64,000 nucleotides of DNA, taken from contig NZ_JAQISN010000001.1 in NCBI RefSeq assembly GCF_037450285.1, forward strand, positions 1,674,001 to 1,738,000. The letters run 5' to 3'. Below are positions 33,583-42,238 of this stretch, one piece after another (positions within the stretch are counted from its first letter, which is position 1; every line of letters begins with the position of its first letter). The notes beneath the pieces are model-generated. The model ran no database searches, was not told the origin of the DNA, and saw only the letters and a list, made by a program, of their open reading frames with translations. Both the position numbers and the translations under genes were made by a program. The stretch is from Erwinia sp. SLM-02. GTDB taxonomy: Bacteria; Pseudomonadota; Gammaproteobacteria; Enterobacterales; Enterobacteriaceae.

Positions 33583-33948
33583 TTATTCCTCGTAAACGTA
33601 TACGCGCAGGCGGTGACCGTCCGGGTCGCTGCAGGTAAAGGTGTAGCCGAAGTCCATTTCGCTCGGCTGCTGGAGGATTTCCGCGCCGTGCTGCTGCCAC
33701 AGGCGGCAGCAGGCATCCACTTCTGCGCGGCTTCCCAGGGTGAAGACCAGTTCGGACTGGCTCGGGCCTTTGGTTGCCGGTGGCTGGGTGTCGTCTATCG
33801 CCCACAGCCCCAGGCGGCCGGTTTGCAGGACGAACATGTAGTAGATGTCCTCCGTTACCACCGGGTCAATCTGGAACAGGCGCTGATAGAATTCGGCGCT
33901 TTTTTTCGGGCTTTCGACGTAGAGGATGGTGTAGTTGAGTGCGTTCAT
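33583..33948 (-). CDS. VOC-family (glyoxalase/bleomycin-resistance-like) protein
   Basis: A 121-residue protein with the paired beta-alpha-beta-beta-beta modules of the vicinal oxygen chelate fold: LNYTILYVESPKKSAEFYQR at the start and GYTFTCSDPDGHRLRVYVYE at the end. The terminal phrase DPDGHRLRVY, with a metal-ligand-like position, is typical. Members include dioxygenases, glyoxalases and antibiotic-binding proteins; the substrate cannot be told. It is a single gene convergent with pepT. Confidence 0.8.
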   Translation of the reverse strand: MNALNYTILYVESPKKSAEFYQRLFQIDPVVTEDIYYMFVLQTGRLGLWAIDDTQPPATKGPSQSELVFTLGSRAEVDACCRLWQQHGAEILQQPSEMDFGYTFTCSDPDGHRLRVYVYEE

Positions 33949-34067
33949 GGTGATTTCCTTTCATTTCATGGGTGGGTTTGATGGCGGGAAGGATAGCGTT
34001 GGGGAGTGACAGTTTCTGTCAGTAGGGGTGGCGCGGCTTTGCCAGTGACTCTGGTCGCTGATTGGTT

Positions 34068-34500
34068 GGGTTCGTTACCTGCGGGTTGGGTGCTGACGCT
34101 GGTGGGCAGGTGTCTTCCTGCCGGGCGGTCCTCGCGCCGCTTTGCGGTCCCTTCTCTCCGTTTGTCAGCCTTACGGACCGCCGCAGACGCGCGTCCTGCG
34201 CGGCCGCGCCTTTTGCCCACGTCCCTGTGGGCAAATCCGGGCTTCCTCTCTGCGTTCAGCGCTGCGGATTGCCCTTCAGGAAGACACCTGTCCACCGGCT
34301 TTGCTGCACATGCGATGGCTTTTACAGTAAATGACCGGCTCATTGCTGCATAAGCGATGGCTTTCACAGTAAATGGCCGGTTCGTTGCAGCAATTCAGGC
34401 GTAGACAGCGGCAATAAAGAACATATTTCTGTGGGTGAAGTTTGTGTGCGCGGGGATCATTTTGTGGGTTATGTCCCTGACTGGCGGGCTGTGTATGTTG
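34068..34500. repeat. Repeat unit A of a nested repeat array
   Basis: The first copy of a composite GC-rich repeat. It comprises a core with the 28-bp element at 34120-34147, a segment ending near 34290, two 42-bp tandem repeats (34303-34386) and a tail from about 34387. Unit B repeats this 584 bp further on with only scattered differences. Frames are open on both strands but match no known protein, so I treat it as non-coding repeat DNA. Confidence 0.85.
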
Positions 34501-34525
34501 CCTTTGGATGGGGCCTGTCGCTGAT

Positions 34526-34687
34526 GGGCAGCGTATGTTGCCTGTGGATTGGGTGCCGACGCTGGTGGCTGGGTTCGTTACCTGCGGGTTGGGTGCTGAC
34601 GCTGGTGGGCAGCGTATGTTGCCTGTGGATTGGGTGCCGACGCTGGTGGCTGGGTTCGTTACCTGCGGGTTGGGTGCTGACGCTGGT
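34526..34687. repeat. 81-bp tandem duplication
   Basis: Two consecutive 81-bp copies (34526-34606 and 34607-34687) begin GGGCAGCGTATGTTGCC. A third, partial start follows inside unit B. The copies appear nearly identical, so the duplication is recent. Confidence 0.9.
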
Positions 34688-35130
34688 GGGCAGGTGTCTT
34701 CCTGCCGGGCGGTCCTCGCGCCGCTTTGCGGTCCCTTCTCTCCGTTCGTCAGCCTCACGGACCGCCGCAGACGCGCGTCCTGCGCGGCCGCGCCTTTTGC
34801 CCACGTCCCTGTGGGCAAATCCGGGCTTCCTCTCTGCGTTCAGCGCTGCGGATTGCCCTTCAGGAAGACCCCAGCCCACCCGCTTTGCTGCATATGCGAT
34901 GGCTTTTACAGTAAATGACCGGCTCATTGCCGCATAGGCGATGGCTTTCACAGTAAATGACCAGTTCGTTGCCGCATAAGCGGTGGTTTTCACGGTAAAT
35001 GGCCGGTTCGTTGCTGCAATTCAGGCGTAGACAGCGGCAATAAAGAACATATTTCTGTGGGTGAAGTTTGTGTGCATGGGGATCATTTTGTGGGTTATGT
35101 GCCTGACTGGCGGGCTGCGGATGTTGCCTG
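34652..35130. repeat. Repeat unit B
   Basis: The second copy of the composite repeat, at a 584-bp offset from unit A. The 28-bp core is at 34704-34731. Three 42-bp tandem repeats (34887-34928, 34929-34970, 34971-35012) replace the two of unit A. The tail, with a CAATAAAGAACATATTTCTG segment, is shared with unit A. Confidence 0.88.
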
Positions 35131-35132
35131 TG

Positions 35133-35400
35133 GATTGGGTGCTGACGCTGGTAGGCTGGGGTCTTCCTGCCGGGCGGGTCCTCGCGCCGCTTTGCGGTCC
35201 CTTCTCTTCGTTCGTCAGCCTGACGGACCGCCGCAGACGCGCGTCCTGCGCGACTGCGCCTTTTGCCCACGTCCCTGTGGACAAATCCGGGCTTCCTCTC
35301 TGCGTTCAGCGCTGCGGATTGCCCTTCAGGAAGACCCCAGCCACCCGCTTTGCTGCATATGCGATGGCTTTCACAGTAAATGACCGGTTCATTACAGAAT
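35133..35400. repeat. Repeat unit C
   Basis: A third, shorter copy, 466 bp after the matching part of unit B. It has the core, with one inserted G, and a single 42-bp repeat (35352-35393), after which the similarity stops. Confidence 0.85.
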
Positions 35401-35440
35401 TGATGTGCCCAAAACCTGGGAATTTATCGACGATCACGAT

Positions 35441-35689
35441 GTTTAAAGCAGCGAGCAGATTGTCCACAGGCGCGCAGCCTCCGCGACTGACGGGTAATCC
35501 GCAGCGCTGAGGTGAAAGCGGTGGGCCAGGAGATGGCAGCAGGGATGCTGACATCAGGCATGGCGCGGGCAGGACGCCCGCTCCAGGCCGGTCCGGCAGG
35601 CACACTGCTGTAACCGAAGGCACCGCAAAGCGGCGCGAGGACCGCCCGGCTGGCGCGGAGACTGCACGCCGATCGCCAGTATCTCCGCA
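35441..35689. repeat. 249-bp duplicated element, first copy (inverted core)
   Basis: Nearly identical to 35779-36027 (offset 338 bp). It contains the 28-bp core of units A-C in reverse orientation (35623-35650), so it is related to those units but inverted. Short frames on the minus strand are the same in both copies and match no known family. Confidence 0.88.
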
Positions 35690-35778
35690 ACAAAATCGCG
35701 GATACTGTGCCTCTGTTCCCTTTTTCCCAGCGAAAAAAATACATCATTCATTCAGTAATGATTTGTTGTACACCGGGA

Positions 35779-36027
35779 ATTTAAAACAGCGAGCAGATTA
35801 CCCACAGGCGCGCAGCCTCCGCGACTGACGGGTAATCCGCAGCGCTGAGGTGAATGCGGTGAGCCAGGAGATGGCAGCAGGGATGCTGACATCAGGCATG
35901 GCGCGGGCAGGACGCCCGCTCCAGGCCGGTCCGGCAGGCGCACTGCTGTAACCGAAGGCACCGCAAAGCGGCGCGAGGACCGCCCGGCTGTCGCGGAGAC
36001 TGCACGCCGATCGCCAGTATCACCGCA
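35779..36027. repeat. 249-bp duplicated element, second copy
   Basis: Carries the inverted 28-bp core at 35961-35988. Its end abuts the poly-A/hairpin that serves as terminator of the binding-protein gene at 36118. Confidence 0.88.
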
Positions 36028-36057
36028 AAAAAAAACCGCCATCCCAAAGGATAACGG
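36027..36057 (-). terminator. Terminator of the amino-acid binding protein gene
   Basis: On the minus strand a 9-bp stem with G-U pairs (arms 36049-36057 and 36036-36044) is followed by nine T residues. Confidence 0.75.
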
Positions 36058-36117
36058 CCTGACGAATGCGTACTCCCGGACACCACGTAAAACGGCCTGT
36101 CCGGGGTTTCGATCGAA

Positions 36118-36897
36118 TTACTTCACCGAAACATCAATTCCCGGGAAGAACTTCGCCGCCAGCTTAGTCAGCGTACCGTCGGTCTGCACCTTGGTAATCG
36201 CCGCATCCAGCTCGCTTTTCCGCTTGGTATCGTCCTTGCGAAGACCGAAACCAATACCGGTGCCGAGGATCGTATCGTCCTCTACCGCCTTACCGATAAA
36301 GCCGTAGCCCTTGCCCTGCGGCTTATCAAGGAAGCCAGACTGGCCCGCGGCAGACATCACCAGCGTTCCGTCCAGACGACCGGCAACCATATCGTTATAA
36401 ACCTGGTTCTGATCCTGATAGGACGTCACGGTTACGCCCTTCGGCTCCCAGTGCTGCTTGGCGTAGGTTTCCTGAATGGAGCCCTGAAGAACGCCGATGC
36501 TCTTACCCTTCAGCGCTTCCGGAGTCGCATCCTTCAGGCCCGAGTCGGTTTTGCCGACCAGCATGCTTGGAATGCGGTAGATAGGCTTGGTAAAACCGAT
36601 GCTCTTCGCGCGCGCTTCGGTGATATTCATCGCCGAGTTGATCGCATCAAACTTCTTCGCCGACAGCGCCGGGATCAGCGCATCAAAACTGCTTTCCACC
36701 CAGCTGCACTTGAAATTACCGGCCTGGCAAATCGCGTTGCCCAGCTCAATATCGAAACCTTCCAGCTCGCCGGATGCGTTGCGGCTTTCAAACGGTGGAT
36801 ACTGAGATTCCAGACCGTAACGCAGCGTCTCCTGTGCCAGCGCCGAAACCGACGTCAGCAGGCCAATTGCCACAAACAGCGCATTCAACTTCTTCAT
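36118..36897 (-). CDS. Amino-acid ABC-transporter periplasmic binding protein (Lys/Arg/Orn/His type)
   Basis: A 259-residue SBP_bac_3 protein with a Sec signal peptide (MKKLNALFVAIGLLTSVSAL, cleavage near ALAQ). The ligand-site phrases LRYGLESQYPPFES, GELEGFDIELGNAIC and FDALIPALSAKKFDAI match ArgT/HisJ/ArtJ binding proteins for basic amino acids. No permease or ATPase genes are next to it. It is followed in the same direction by nothing but the repeat array and is preceded 23 bp upstream by the aminotransferase gene, so the two are likely co-transcribed. The exact amino acid is unknown. Confidence 0.85.
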   Translation of the reverse strand: MKKLNALFVAIGLLTSVSALAQETLRYGLESQYPPFESRNASGELEGFDIELGNAICQAGNFKCSWVESSFDALIPALSAKKFDAINSAMNITEARAKSIGFTKPIYRIPSMLVGKTDSGLKDATPEALKGKSIGVLQGSIQETYAKQHWEPKGVTVTSYQDQNQVYNDMVAGRLDGTLVMSAAGQSGFLDKPQGKGYGFIGKAVEDDTILGTGIGFGLRKDDTKRKSELDAAITKVQTDGTLTKLAAKFFPGIDVSVK

Positions 36898-36920
36898 TCA
36901 CTTCCCCTCATGATGACTGA

Positions 36921-38090
36921 TTAGCGAGGCTTGACCTGGCAGAGCGCGCGAGCGCCGGCCTGCAAGGTGGCTTCGTCTTTTGCGAAAGAGAGACGGATCA
37001 ATTTATTGTCGGTTCCATCGGTATAAAACGCCGACAGCGGAATGGTGGCCACGCCGTAATCAACGATGAGACGTTGTACCATTTCACTGTCCGTTTCGTC
37101 ACTGAAATCCGCATAGCTGGCCAGCATAAAGAACGATCCGGCAGACGGCAGCAGCGTAAACGGCGAATCCTTGAGCAGTGAGGCCATCAGGTCACGTTTT
37201 TGCTGATAGAAAGCGCCCAGTCCCAGGTAGTTTTCCGGCTGCTGCAGGTAGTCGGCAAAGGCCACCTGCATCGGCGTATCGGCGGAGAACATCATAAACT
37301 GATGCACCTTGACCACTTCTTCCATCAGCTCGGCCGGGGCCAGCAGGTAGCCGACGCGCCAGCCGGTAACGTGGAAGGTTTTGCCAAAGGAAGAAACAAT
37401 CACGCTGCGCTGCGCCAGCTCGGGATGCGTCGCCATGCCGTTATGCTTGCGGCCATCGAACAGAATGTGTTCGTAAACCTCGTCGGAAAGCACCACGATA
37501 TCGGTGTTACGGGTCAGCGCCGCAAGGCGGTCGAGATCCTCACGGCTCAGCACCTGGGAACTCGGGTTGTGCGGCGTATTAATGATAATCATCCGGGTAC
37601 GCGAGGTGATTGCCGCGCTGACTTCATCCCAGTTAATCGCAAAATCCGGCACCTGGAGCTTGAGGCCAATCGGCGTCGCGCCCTGCAGACGCACGATCGG
37701 CGCATAGCTGTCAAAAGCCGGTTCGAAGAAGATAACCTCGTCGCCCGGGTGCACCAGCCCGGCAATCGCCGAGTACAGCCCCTCACTGGCGCTGGCGGTG
37801 ATCAGCACTTCGCTGGCGACATCGTATTTTTGCCCGTACAGGGTTTCAACTTTCTCCGCCAGAATCTGCTTCAGGGCCGTGACGCCGGTCATCGGCGCAT
37901 ACTGATTATGCCCCTGCTGCATCGCCCGGCTGACGCCCGCTACCAGGGCCGGATCGCAGGGGAAATTAGGTGCGCCCTGCGACAGGTTAATGGCTTTATG
38001 CTGGGCAGAGAGCTGGCCGATCACGGTGAAAATCGTGGTGCCGACATCCGGTAATTTTGAGCGCTGCTGCACCGAAGAGGTGATAGTCAT
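36921..38090 (-). CDS. PLP-dependent methionine aminotransferase (YbdL-like)
   Basis: A 389-residue class I/II aminotransferase. It has the substrate-site start INLSQGAPNFPCDP, the PLP-phosphate and ring contacts NTPHNPSSQVLS and VLSDEVYEHILFD, and the PLP lysine in VSSFGKTFHVTGWRVGY. Sequence and length resemble E. coli YbdL, which prefers methionine, histidine and phenylalanine with keto acids. It is the first gene of a probable two-gene unit with an amino-acid binding protein and divergent from a LysR gene 131 bp away, which may regulate both. Confidence 0.88.
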   Translation of the reverse strand: MTITSSVQQRSKLPDVGTTIFTVIGQLSAQHKAINLSQGAPNFPCDPALVAGVSRAMQQGHNQYAPMTGVTALKQILAEKVETLYGQKYDVASEVLITASASEGLYSAIAGLVHPGDEVIFFEPAFDSYAPIVRLQGATPIGLKLQVPDFAINWDEVSAAITSRTRMIIINTPHNPSSQVLSREDLDRLAALTRNTDIVVLSDEVYEHILFDGRKHNGMATHPELAQRSVIVSSFGKTFHVTGWRVGYLLAPAELMEEVVKVHQFMMFSADTPMQVAFADYLQQPENYLGLGAFYQQKRDLMASLLKDSPFTLLPSAGSFFMLASYADFSDETDSEMVQRLIVDYGVATIPLSAFYTDGTDNKLIRLSFAKDEATLQAGARALCQVKPR

Positions 38091-38221
38091 GGAAGCTCCA
38101 GTCAGAGGGGGTCACGGTCGGGATGAATTTCGTTTGTTCTATTCAACGTTGCGCGGCTTGAGCCGACAAGCGAATTGTTGTCATAATAGCTATGACTTTT
38201 AAACATAGCTCAGGTACTCCT

Positions 38222-39082
38222 ATGTCCCAGCGTCCGCTGCCGCTGAACGCGATCCACGCTTTTATTGTCACCGCGCGCCATCTCAACCTGACCCGTGCCG
38301 CCGGGGAGCTGTGCATCACCCAGGGGGCGGTGAGCCGTAAGATTGCTTCGCTGGAAACCTGGCTTGGCTTCAGCCTGTTCGATCGCCACGCGCGCGGCCT
38401 GCGCTTAACGCCGCAGGGTTCCGCCCTGCTCCCGGCGCTGCAGGCGGGCTATCAGCAGATTTTTGACGCGGCGCAGTCCAGCCGGCAGCAGGCGGTGATC
38501 CGCTTAAAAGCCCCCACCTGCGCCATGCGCTGGCTGCTGCCGAAGCTGGTGGCGCTGGAAAAACGCCGGCCCGACCTGCACGTGTCCCTGACCACCACGG
38601 TCGATCACAGCAGCCAGCTGGAACATTATGATGCCGCGATCCTCTATGGCACCAGCGGTCGCGGCATGCGTTTATTTGAGGAGGAGCTGACGCCGGTCAT
38701 CGCCCCGGGCCTGCTGGCGTCCTCTTCTTTTACTGAACAGCGCCTCGCAGCCATGACCTTTTTGCATCCCACCACCGACAGCCGCGACTGGCAGCTGTGG
38801 CTGAAATCACAGCGGATGACCATCGCCCTGCTGCGTAATCAGCATTTCGCCACCATGGACCTGGCGATCAGCGCGGCGATTCAGGGATACGGCGTGACCG
38901 TGGCCGACGTAACGCTGATTGCCGAAGATCTGGCGATGCAGCGGCTGGTTGCACCGTTTAGCGGTCGGGTGAAGACCGGCGCGCTCTACAGCCTGATCCG
39001 CCGCCCGGCAGAGGAGGCACCGCCGCTGCTGGATGAACTGGTCAGCTGGCTTGCAGCCCCGGAGGAGACGGGGGCTGGCTGA
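38222..39082 (+). CDS. LysR-family regulator (GcvA-like)
   Basis: A 286-residue regulator. It has an N-terminal HTH (LNAIHAFIVTARHLNLTRAA, then GAVSRKIASLETWLGFSLFD) and a shorter effector domain with IRLKAPTCAMRWLLPKLVAL, the pattern of the GcvA/AmpR branch. The ATG at 38222 is used rather than the upstream in-frame ATG because the family starts with SQRPLPLNAIHAF. It is divergent from the aminotransferase gene and is probably its regulator. Confidence 0.85.
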   Translation: MSQRPLPLNAIHAFIVTARHLNLTRAAGELCITQGAVSRKIASLETWLGFSLFDRHARGLRLTPQGSALLPALQAGYQQIFDAAQSSRQQAVIRLKAPTCAMRWLLPKLVALEKRRPDLHVSLTTTVDHSSQLEHYDAAILYGTSGRGMRLFEEELTPVIAPGLLASSSFTEQRLAAMTFLHPTTDSRDWQLWLKSQRMTIALLRNQHFATMDLAISAAIQGYGVTVADVTLIAEDLAMQRLVAPFSGRVKTGALYSLIRRPAEEAPPLLDELVSWLAAPEETGAG

Positions 39083-39247
39083 CCTCTCAGGCACGCTCCG
39101 TTCAGCGGTGTTGTGCTCCCGGCTGGTGAAAAATGATTTGCAGATTATGCTGATAGGAGGCCGATCCTGACGTGTGTCACCATCGCCAGCCTGCGGCACA
39201 TGCCTTATGCCGCCGGGCACTTCCCCATAACGTTAAGGACTTCACTT

Positions 39248-39682
39248 ATGTTTTCCTCGCTAAACAACGGTTTTATCCGGCTCAGCGATCACCCCGATCT
39301 GGGCAAACTGGTGCTGCGCGTCTCGCTGGGCGCACTACTGCTGTTTCATGGTGTTTTCAAGCTGGAACACGGCGTTGGCTGGATTGAGAAGCTGTTACAG
39401 GCTCACAATGTTCCAGGTTTTGTGGCTTACGGTGCCTATATTGGTGAAGTTCTGGCACCGGCGATGATGATTATCGGGCTGATGACCCGCCCGGCGGCGT
39501 TTGTGGTGGTGATTAACCTGGTGGTGGCCACGCTGCTGGTGAAAACCGGGGCGTTCTGGGATCGCACCTCGGTCGGCGCATGGGCACTGGAAGGTGAGGC
39601 GCTGTATCTGTTCGGTGCGCTGGCGGTGATGCTGCTGGGTCCGGGGCGGTTTACGCTGGTGCAGGACAGTCGCCTGCAGTAG
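39248..39682 (+). CDS. DoxX-family membrane protein
   Basis: A 144-residue protein with four hydrophobic segments and the DoxX phrases VLRVSLGALLLFHGVFKL, YIGEVLAPAMMIIG and LYLFGALAVMLLGPG. The ATG at 39248 is preceded by AAGGA at 8 nt; the longer frame upstream lacks such a site. Members are found in membrane redox complexes and in sulfur metabolism, but the role here is not known. It lies alone, 165 bp after the LysR gene, and ends at a terminator shared with the convergent transporter gene. Confidence 0.8.
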   Translation: MFSSLNNGFIRLSDHPDLGKLVLRVSLGALLLFHGVFKLEHGVGWIEKLLQAHNVPGFVAYGAYIGEVLAPAMMIIGLMTRPAAFVVVINLVVATLLVKTGAFWDRTSVGAWALEGEALYLFGALAVMLLGPGRFTLVQDSRLQ

Positions 39683-39694
39683 TGAGTGAAAAAA

Positions 39695-39714
39695 CCACCT
39701 CCAAACGGAGGTGG
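39695..39714. terminator. Terminator between doxX-like and pcaK-like genes
   Basis: A perfect 8-bp stem CCACCTCC/GGAGGTGG with a 4-nt loop. The A6 run on the plus strand left of it gives a T-run for the minus-strand transcript, and it can also slow plus-strand transcription. Confidence 0.8.
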
Positions 39715-39732
39715 TGAACACCAGAGCAAACA

Positions 39733-41058
39733 TTACCGCTGGGGCCGGTAACCATAGCGGGATTTGGCTACCAGCATCAGGGTGGTTAACACCGCCGGGA
39801 TTGCCAGGAAAGAGAAGACGTCGGTGATATTCCAGCCCATTGACAGCATCTGCGCACCCGCAAAGGCGCTGATAATCGCGCCGACGCGGCCAACGCCGTG
39901 CATCCAGCTGGACCCTGTCGCACGGGCGCGCGTGGGATAGTAGCTGGCGGAGAGCGCATTCATCCCGGTGTTGGCACCGTTAAGACAAAAGCCACTGCAG
40001 AAGGCCACGGCGCTGAGCATCATCACGTCTGCCGGCGCAAAGCCGATGCACACCGTGGCAATCGCCCCGGTGAAATAGATTGCCGCCAGGGCCAGGTTGG
40101 CATTGAAGCGGTCCATCACCCAACCGGCAAACAGCGATCCAACCGTCCCGCCCGCCTGATACATCGCGGTCACCAGCGCCGCCTGGGTGACGGTCATGCC
40201 GATATCTTTCACCAGCGACGGCAGCCAGCTGCCGATCAGATACACCAGGAACAGCCCCATAAAATAGCTGCCCCACAGCATAATGCTGCCGAACAGATAC
40301 TGCCGGGAGACAACCAGCCGCACGGCTCCGCCGGTAGTGGTGATTTCGCTGAGCGCAAACCGGCAGCGATCGGTGGTCATGCCGGGGTGCATCTTTTCGA
40401 CAATCTGCCGAATTTTCCAGGCCGGTGCGTTTCGCGTCATCATGAAGCGCACCGATTCCGGCAGCCAGCGCAGCAGCAGAGGCACAATCATCAGCGGCAG
40501 AACACCGCCGAGAATCAGCACGGCGTGCCAGCCATAGTTTGGGATCAGCCACGAGGCGGCAAAACCACCGCTGGCCGCACCAAAGGTAAAGCCGCAGAAC
40601 ACCACGGTAATCAGAAAGGCGCGTTTCCGTTCCGGGGAATATTCCGCCACCAGCGTCCCCACGTTAGGCATCGCCGCGCCCAGCCCTAACCCGGTGAGAA
40701 AGCGGAACAGCATCAGCTGGTCAAGGTTCTGCGAGAACGCAGTCGCCAGCGTCCACAGACCGAAGAAAAACACGCTGCTGATAATAATCACCCGGCGACC
40801 AAACCGGTCAGCCAGCGGGCCGGCAAACATCGCACCCAGCGCCAGACCGATCAGCGCGGCACTGATCACCGCACCCAACTGGTGATTGCTGACGCCCCAC
40901 GCCGTTTTCAGCGCCGGGGCGATAAAGCCCATCAGTGCAATATCCATCCCGTCCATGGCGACAACGGCAAAACATAGCGCAATGATGCACTTCTGGTAAC
41001 GGCTTAATGCATTACGATTAATTAATGCATGTATATCGATGGCCGCGGCACTGTCCAC
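39733..41058 (-). CDS. pcaK: Aromatic acid:proton symporter (PcaK-like MFS)
   Basis: A 441-residue, 12-TM MFS protein of the aromatic-acid symporter branch, with the DGMD motif in the first segment (ALCFAVVAMDGMDIALMGF), GPLADRFGRRVIII in loop 2-3 and GANTGMNALSASYYPTRARA near the end. The start is set at a GTG with AGGGAG 6 nt upstream; the frame is open 37 codons further but that part is not conserved. It is divergent from a PcaQ-like LysR gene. PcaK imports 4-hydroxybenzoate and protocatechuate. No pca catabolic genes lie in the window, so the aromatic substrate is inferred only. Confidence 0.82.
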   Translation of the reverse strand: MDSAAAIDIHALINRNALSRYQKCIIALCFAVVAMDGMDIALMGFIAPALKTAWGVSNHQLGAVISAALIGLALGAMFAGPLADRFGRRVIIISSVFFFGLWTLATAFSQNLDQLMLFRFLTGLGLGAAMPNVGTLVAEYSPERKRAFLITVVFCGFTFGAASGGFAASWLIPNYGWHAVLILGGVLPLMIVPLLLRWLPESVRFMMTRNAPAWKIRQIVEKMHPGMTTDRCRFALSEITTTGGAVRLVVSRQYLFGSIMLWGSYFMGLFLVYLIGSWLPSLVKDIGMTVTQAALVTAMYQAGGTVGSLFAGWVMDRFNANLALAAIYFTGAIATVCIGFAPADVMMLSAVAFCSGFCLNGANTGMNALSASYYPTRARATGSSWMHGVGRVGAIISAFAGAQMLSMGWNITDVFSFLAIPAVLTTLMLVAKSRYGYRPQR

Positions 41059-41311
41059 TCCGTACTCCCTGGCTGATGAACCGAAAAATAGCCCGTTATC
41101 ATAACGGATTGTTATGGCGTTCTCCTGATTAATTGCAGCAGGTTGAATCAGTTTGAAGCATAAACGCACATTAAGGATGAGGAAATTAACGTCCTGAAAA
41201 GTAATGGTTACCCTGCTTCACCGCTCAAATGTTAATGAAATTTTGCAATAAGGTTAACAAAATCCATACTGAGCGCTTGCCAGTAGTACAGCCAGATAAC
41301 TAATCTGGGTT

Positions 41312-42235
41312 ATGAATAAAAATTATCAATTTAATCAGCGCATTCGACTGCGCCACCTGCATACCTTTGTTGCCGTTGCGCAACAGGGCACGCTCGGCCG
41401 CGCCGCAGAAACCCTTTCGCTCAGCCAGCCGGCGCTGTCCAAGACGCTGAATGAGCTGGAAGAACTCGCCGGGGCCAGGCTGTTCGAACGCGGCCGGCTG
41501 GGCGCGCAGCTGACCATGATGGGCGAACAGTTCCTGACCCACGCGGTCAGGGTGCTTGATGCGCTGAATCATGCCGGCCAGTCGTTTAATACGCCGTTGC
41601 CTCAGGAACCGGAGGTGCTGCGCGTCTGCGTGTTAACCACGGTAGCATTAGGCATGCTGCCCTCCATTCTCGACAGGTTCCACCAGCAGCGGCCGCAAAC
41701 CATCGTACAGGTGGCGACGCTGCACAATAACGTGCTGATTGCCGGGCTAAAGGCCGGCGAGTTTGACGTGGGTATTGGCCGGATGGCCGATGCGGAAATG
41801 ATGACCGGGCTGACCTATGAGCTGCTGTTCCTTGAGTCCCTGCGGCTGGTGGTGCGCCCGGATCATCCGCTGATGAGTGACAACGTCACGCTATCGCGCG
41901 CCATGTCGTGGCCGGTGGTGATTTCGCCAGAGGGCACCGCTCCGCGCAGGCTGGCCGAAGCGATGTTAAAGGAACAGGGCTGCAGCCTGCCACCGATGCT
42001 GGTCGAGACGTCTGCCACTTCGCTTGCCCGCCAGCTCGCGCTCCGCTACAACTACGTCTGGTTCGTGCCGTCTGGCGCGATCAAAGAGGATTTACAGCAT
42101 AACTCGCTGGTCGCCCTGCCCATTGCGTCGCACGGGCCGGGCGAGCCGGTGGGTATCCTGACGCCGTCCGGCGTGCCGCTCAGCCTGAGCGCGGAGATCC
42201 TGCTGGCCACCATTCGAAAATCGCCTTCCGGCTAG
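41312..42235 (+). CDS. LysR-family regulator (PcaQ-like)
   Basis: A 307-residue LysR regulator. The start NQRIRLRHLHTFVAVAQQGT and the HTH AALSLSQPALSKTLNELEEL-type segment (residues 10-65) resemble PcaQ/GbpR-type activators of aromatic pathways. The effector domain has VLTTVALGMLPSILDRF. It is divergent from a PcaK-like transporter (254 bp between the starts), its likely target. It ends only 3 bp from the stop of the convergent smrA gene. Confidence 0.82.
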   Translation: MNKNYQFNQRIRLRHLHTFVAVAQQGTLGRAAETLSLSQPALSKTLNELEELAGARLFERGRLGAQLTMMGEQFLTHAVRVLDALNHAGQSFNTPLPQEPEVLRVCVLTTVALGMLPSILDRFHQQRPQTIVQVATLHNNVLIAGLKAGEFDVGIGRMADAEMMTGLTYELLFLESLRLVVRPDHPLMSDNVTLSRAMSWPVVISPEGTAPRRLAEAMLKEQGCSLPPMLVETSATSLARQLALRYNYVWFVPSGAIKEDLQHNSLVALPIASHGPGEPVGILTPSGVPLSLSAEILLATIRKSPSG

Positions 42236-42238
42236 CGC

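Noticed and set aside
34303..35012. Possible CRISPR-like array (42-bp repeats)
   Set aside because: The repeats are directly adjacent without spacers, and no cas genes are nearby.
34006..35510. Several overlapping open frames of 60-180 codons on both strands
   Set aside because: They arise from GC-rich repeats, are open in several frames at once, have no convincing ribosome sites and match no family I know.
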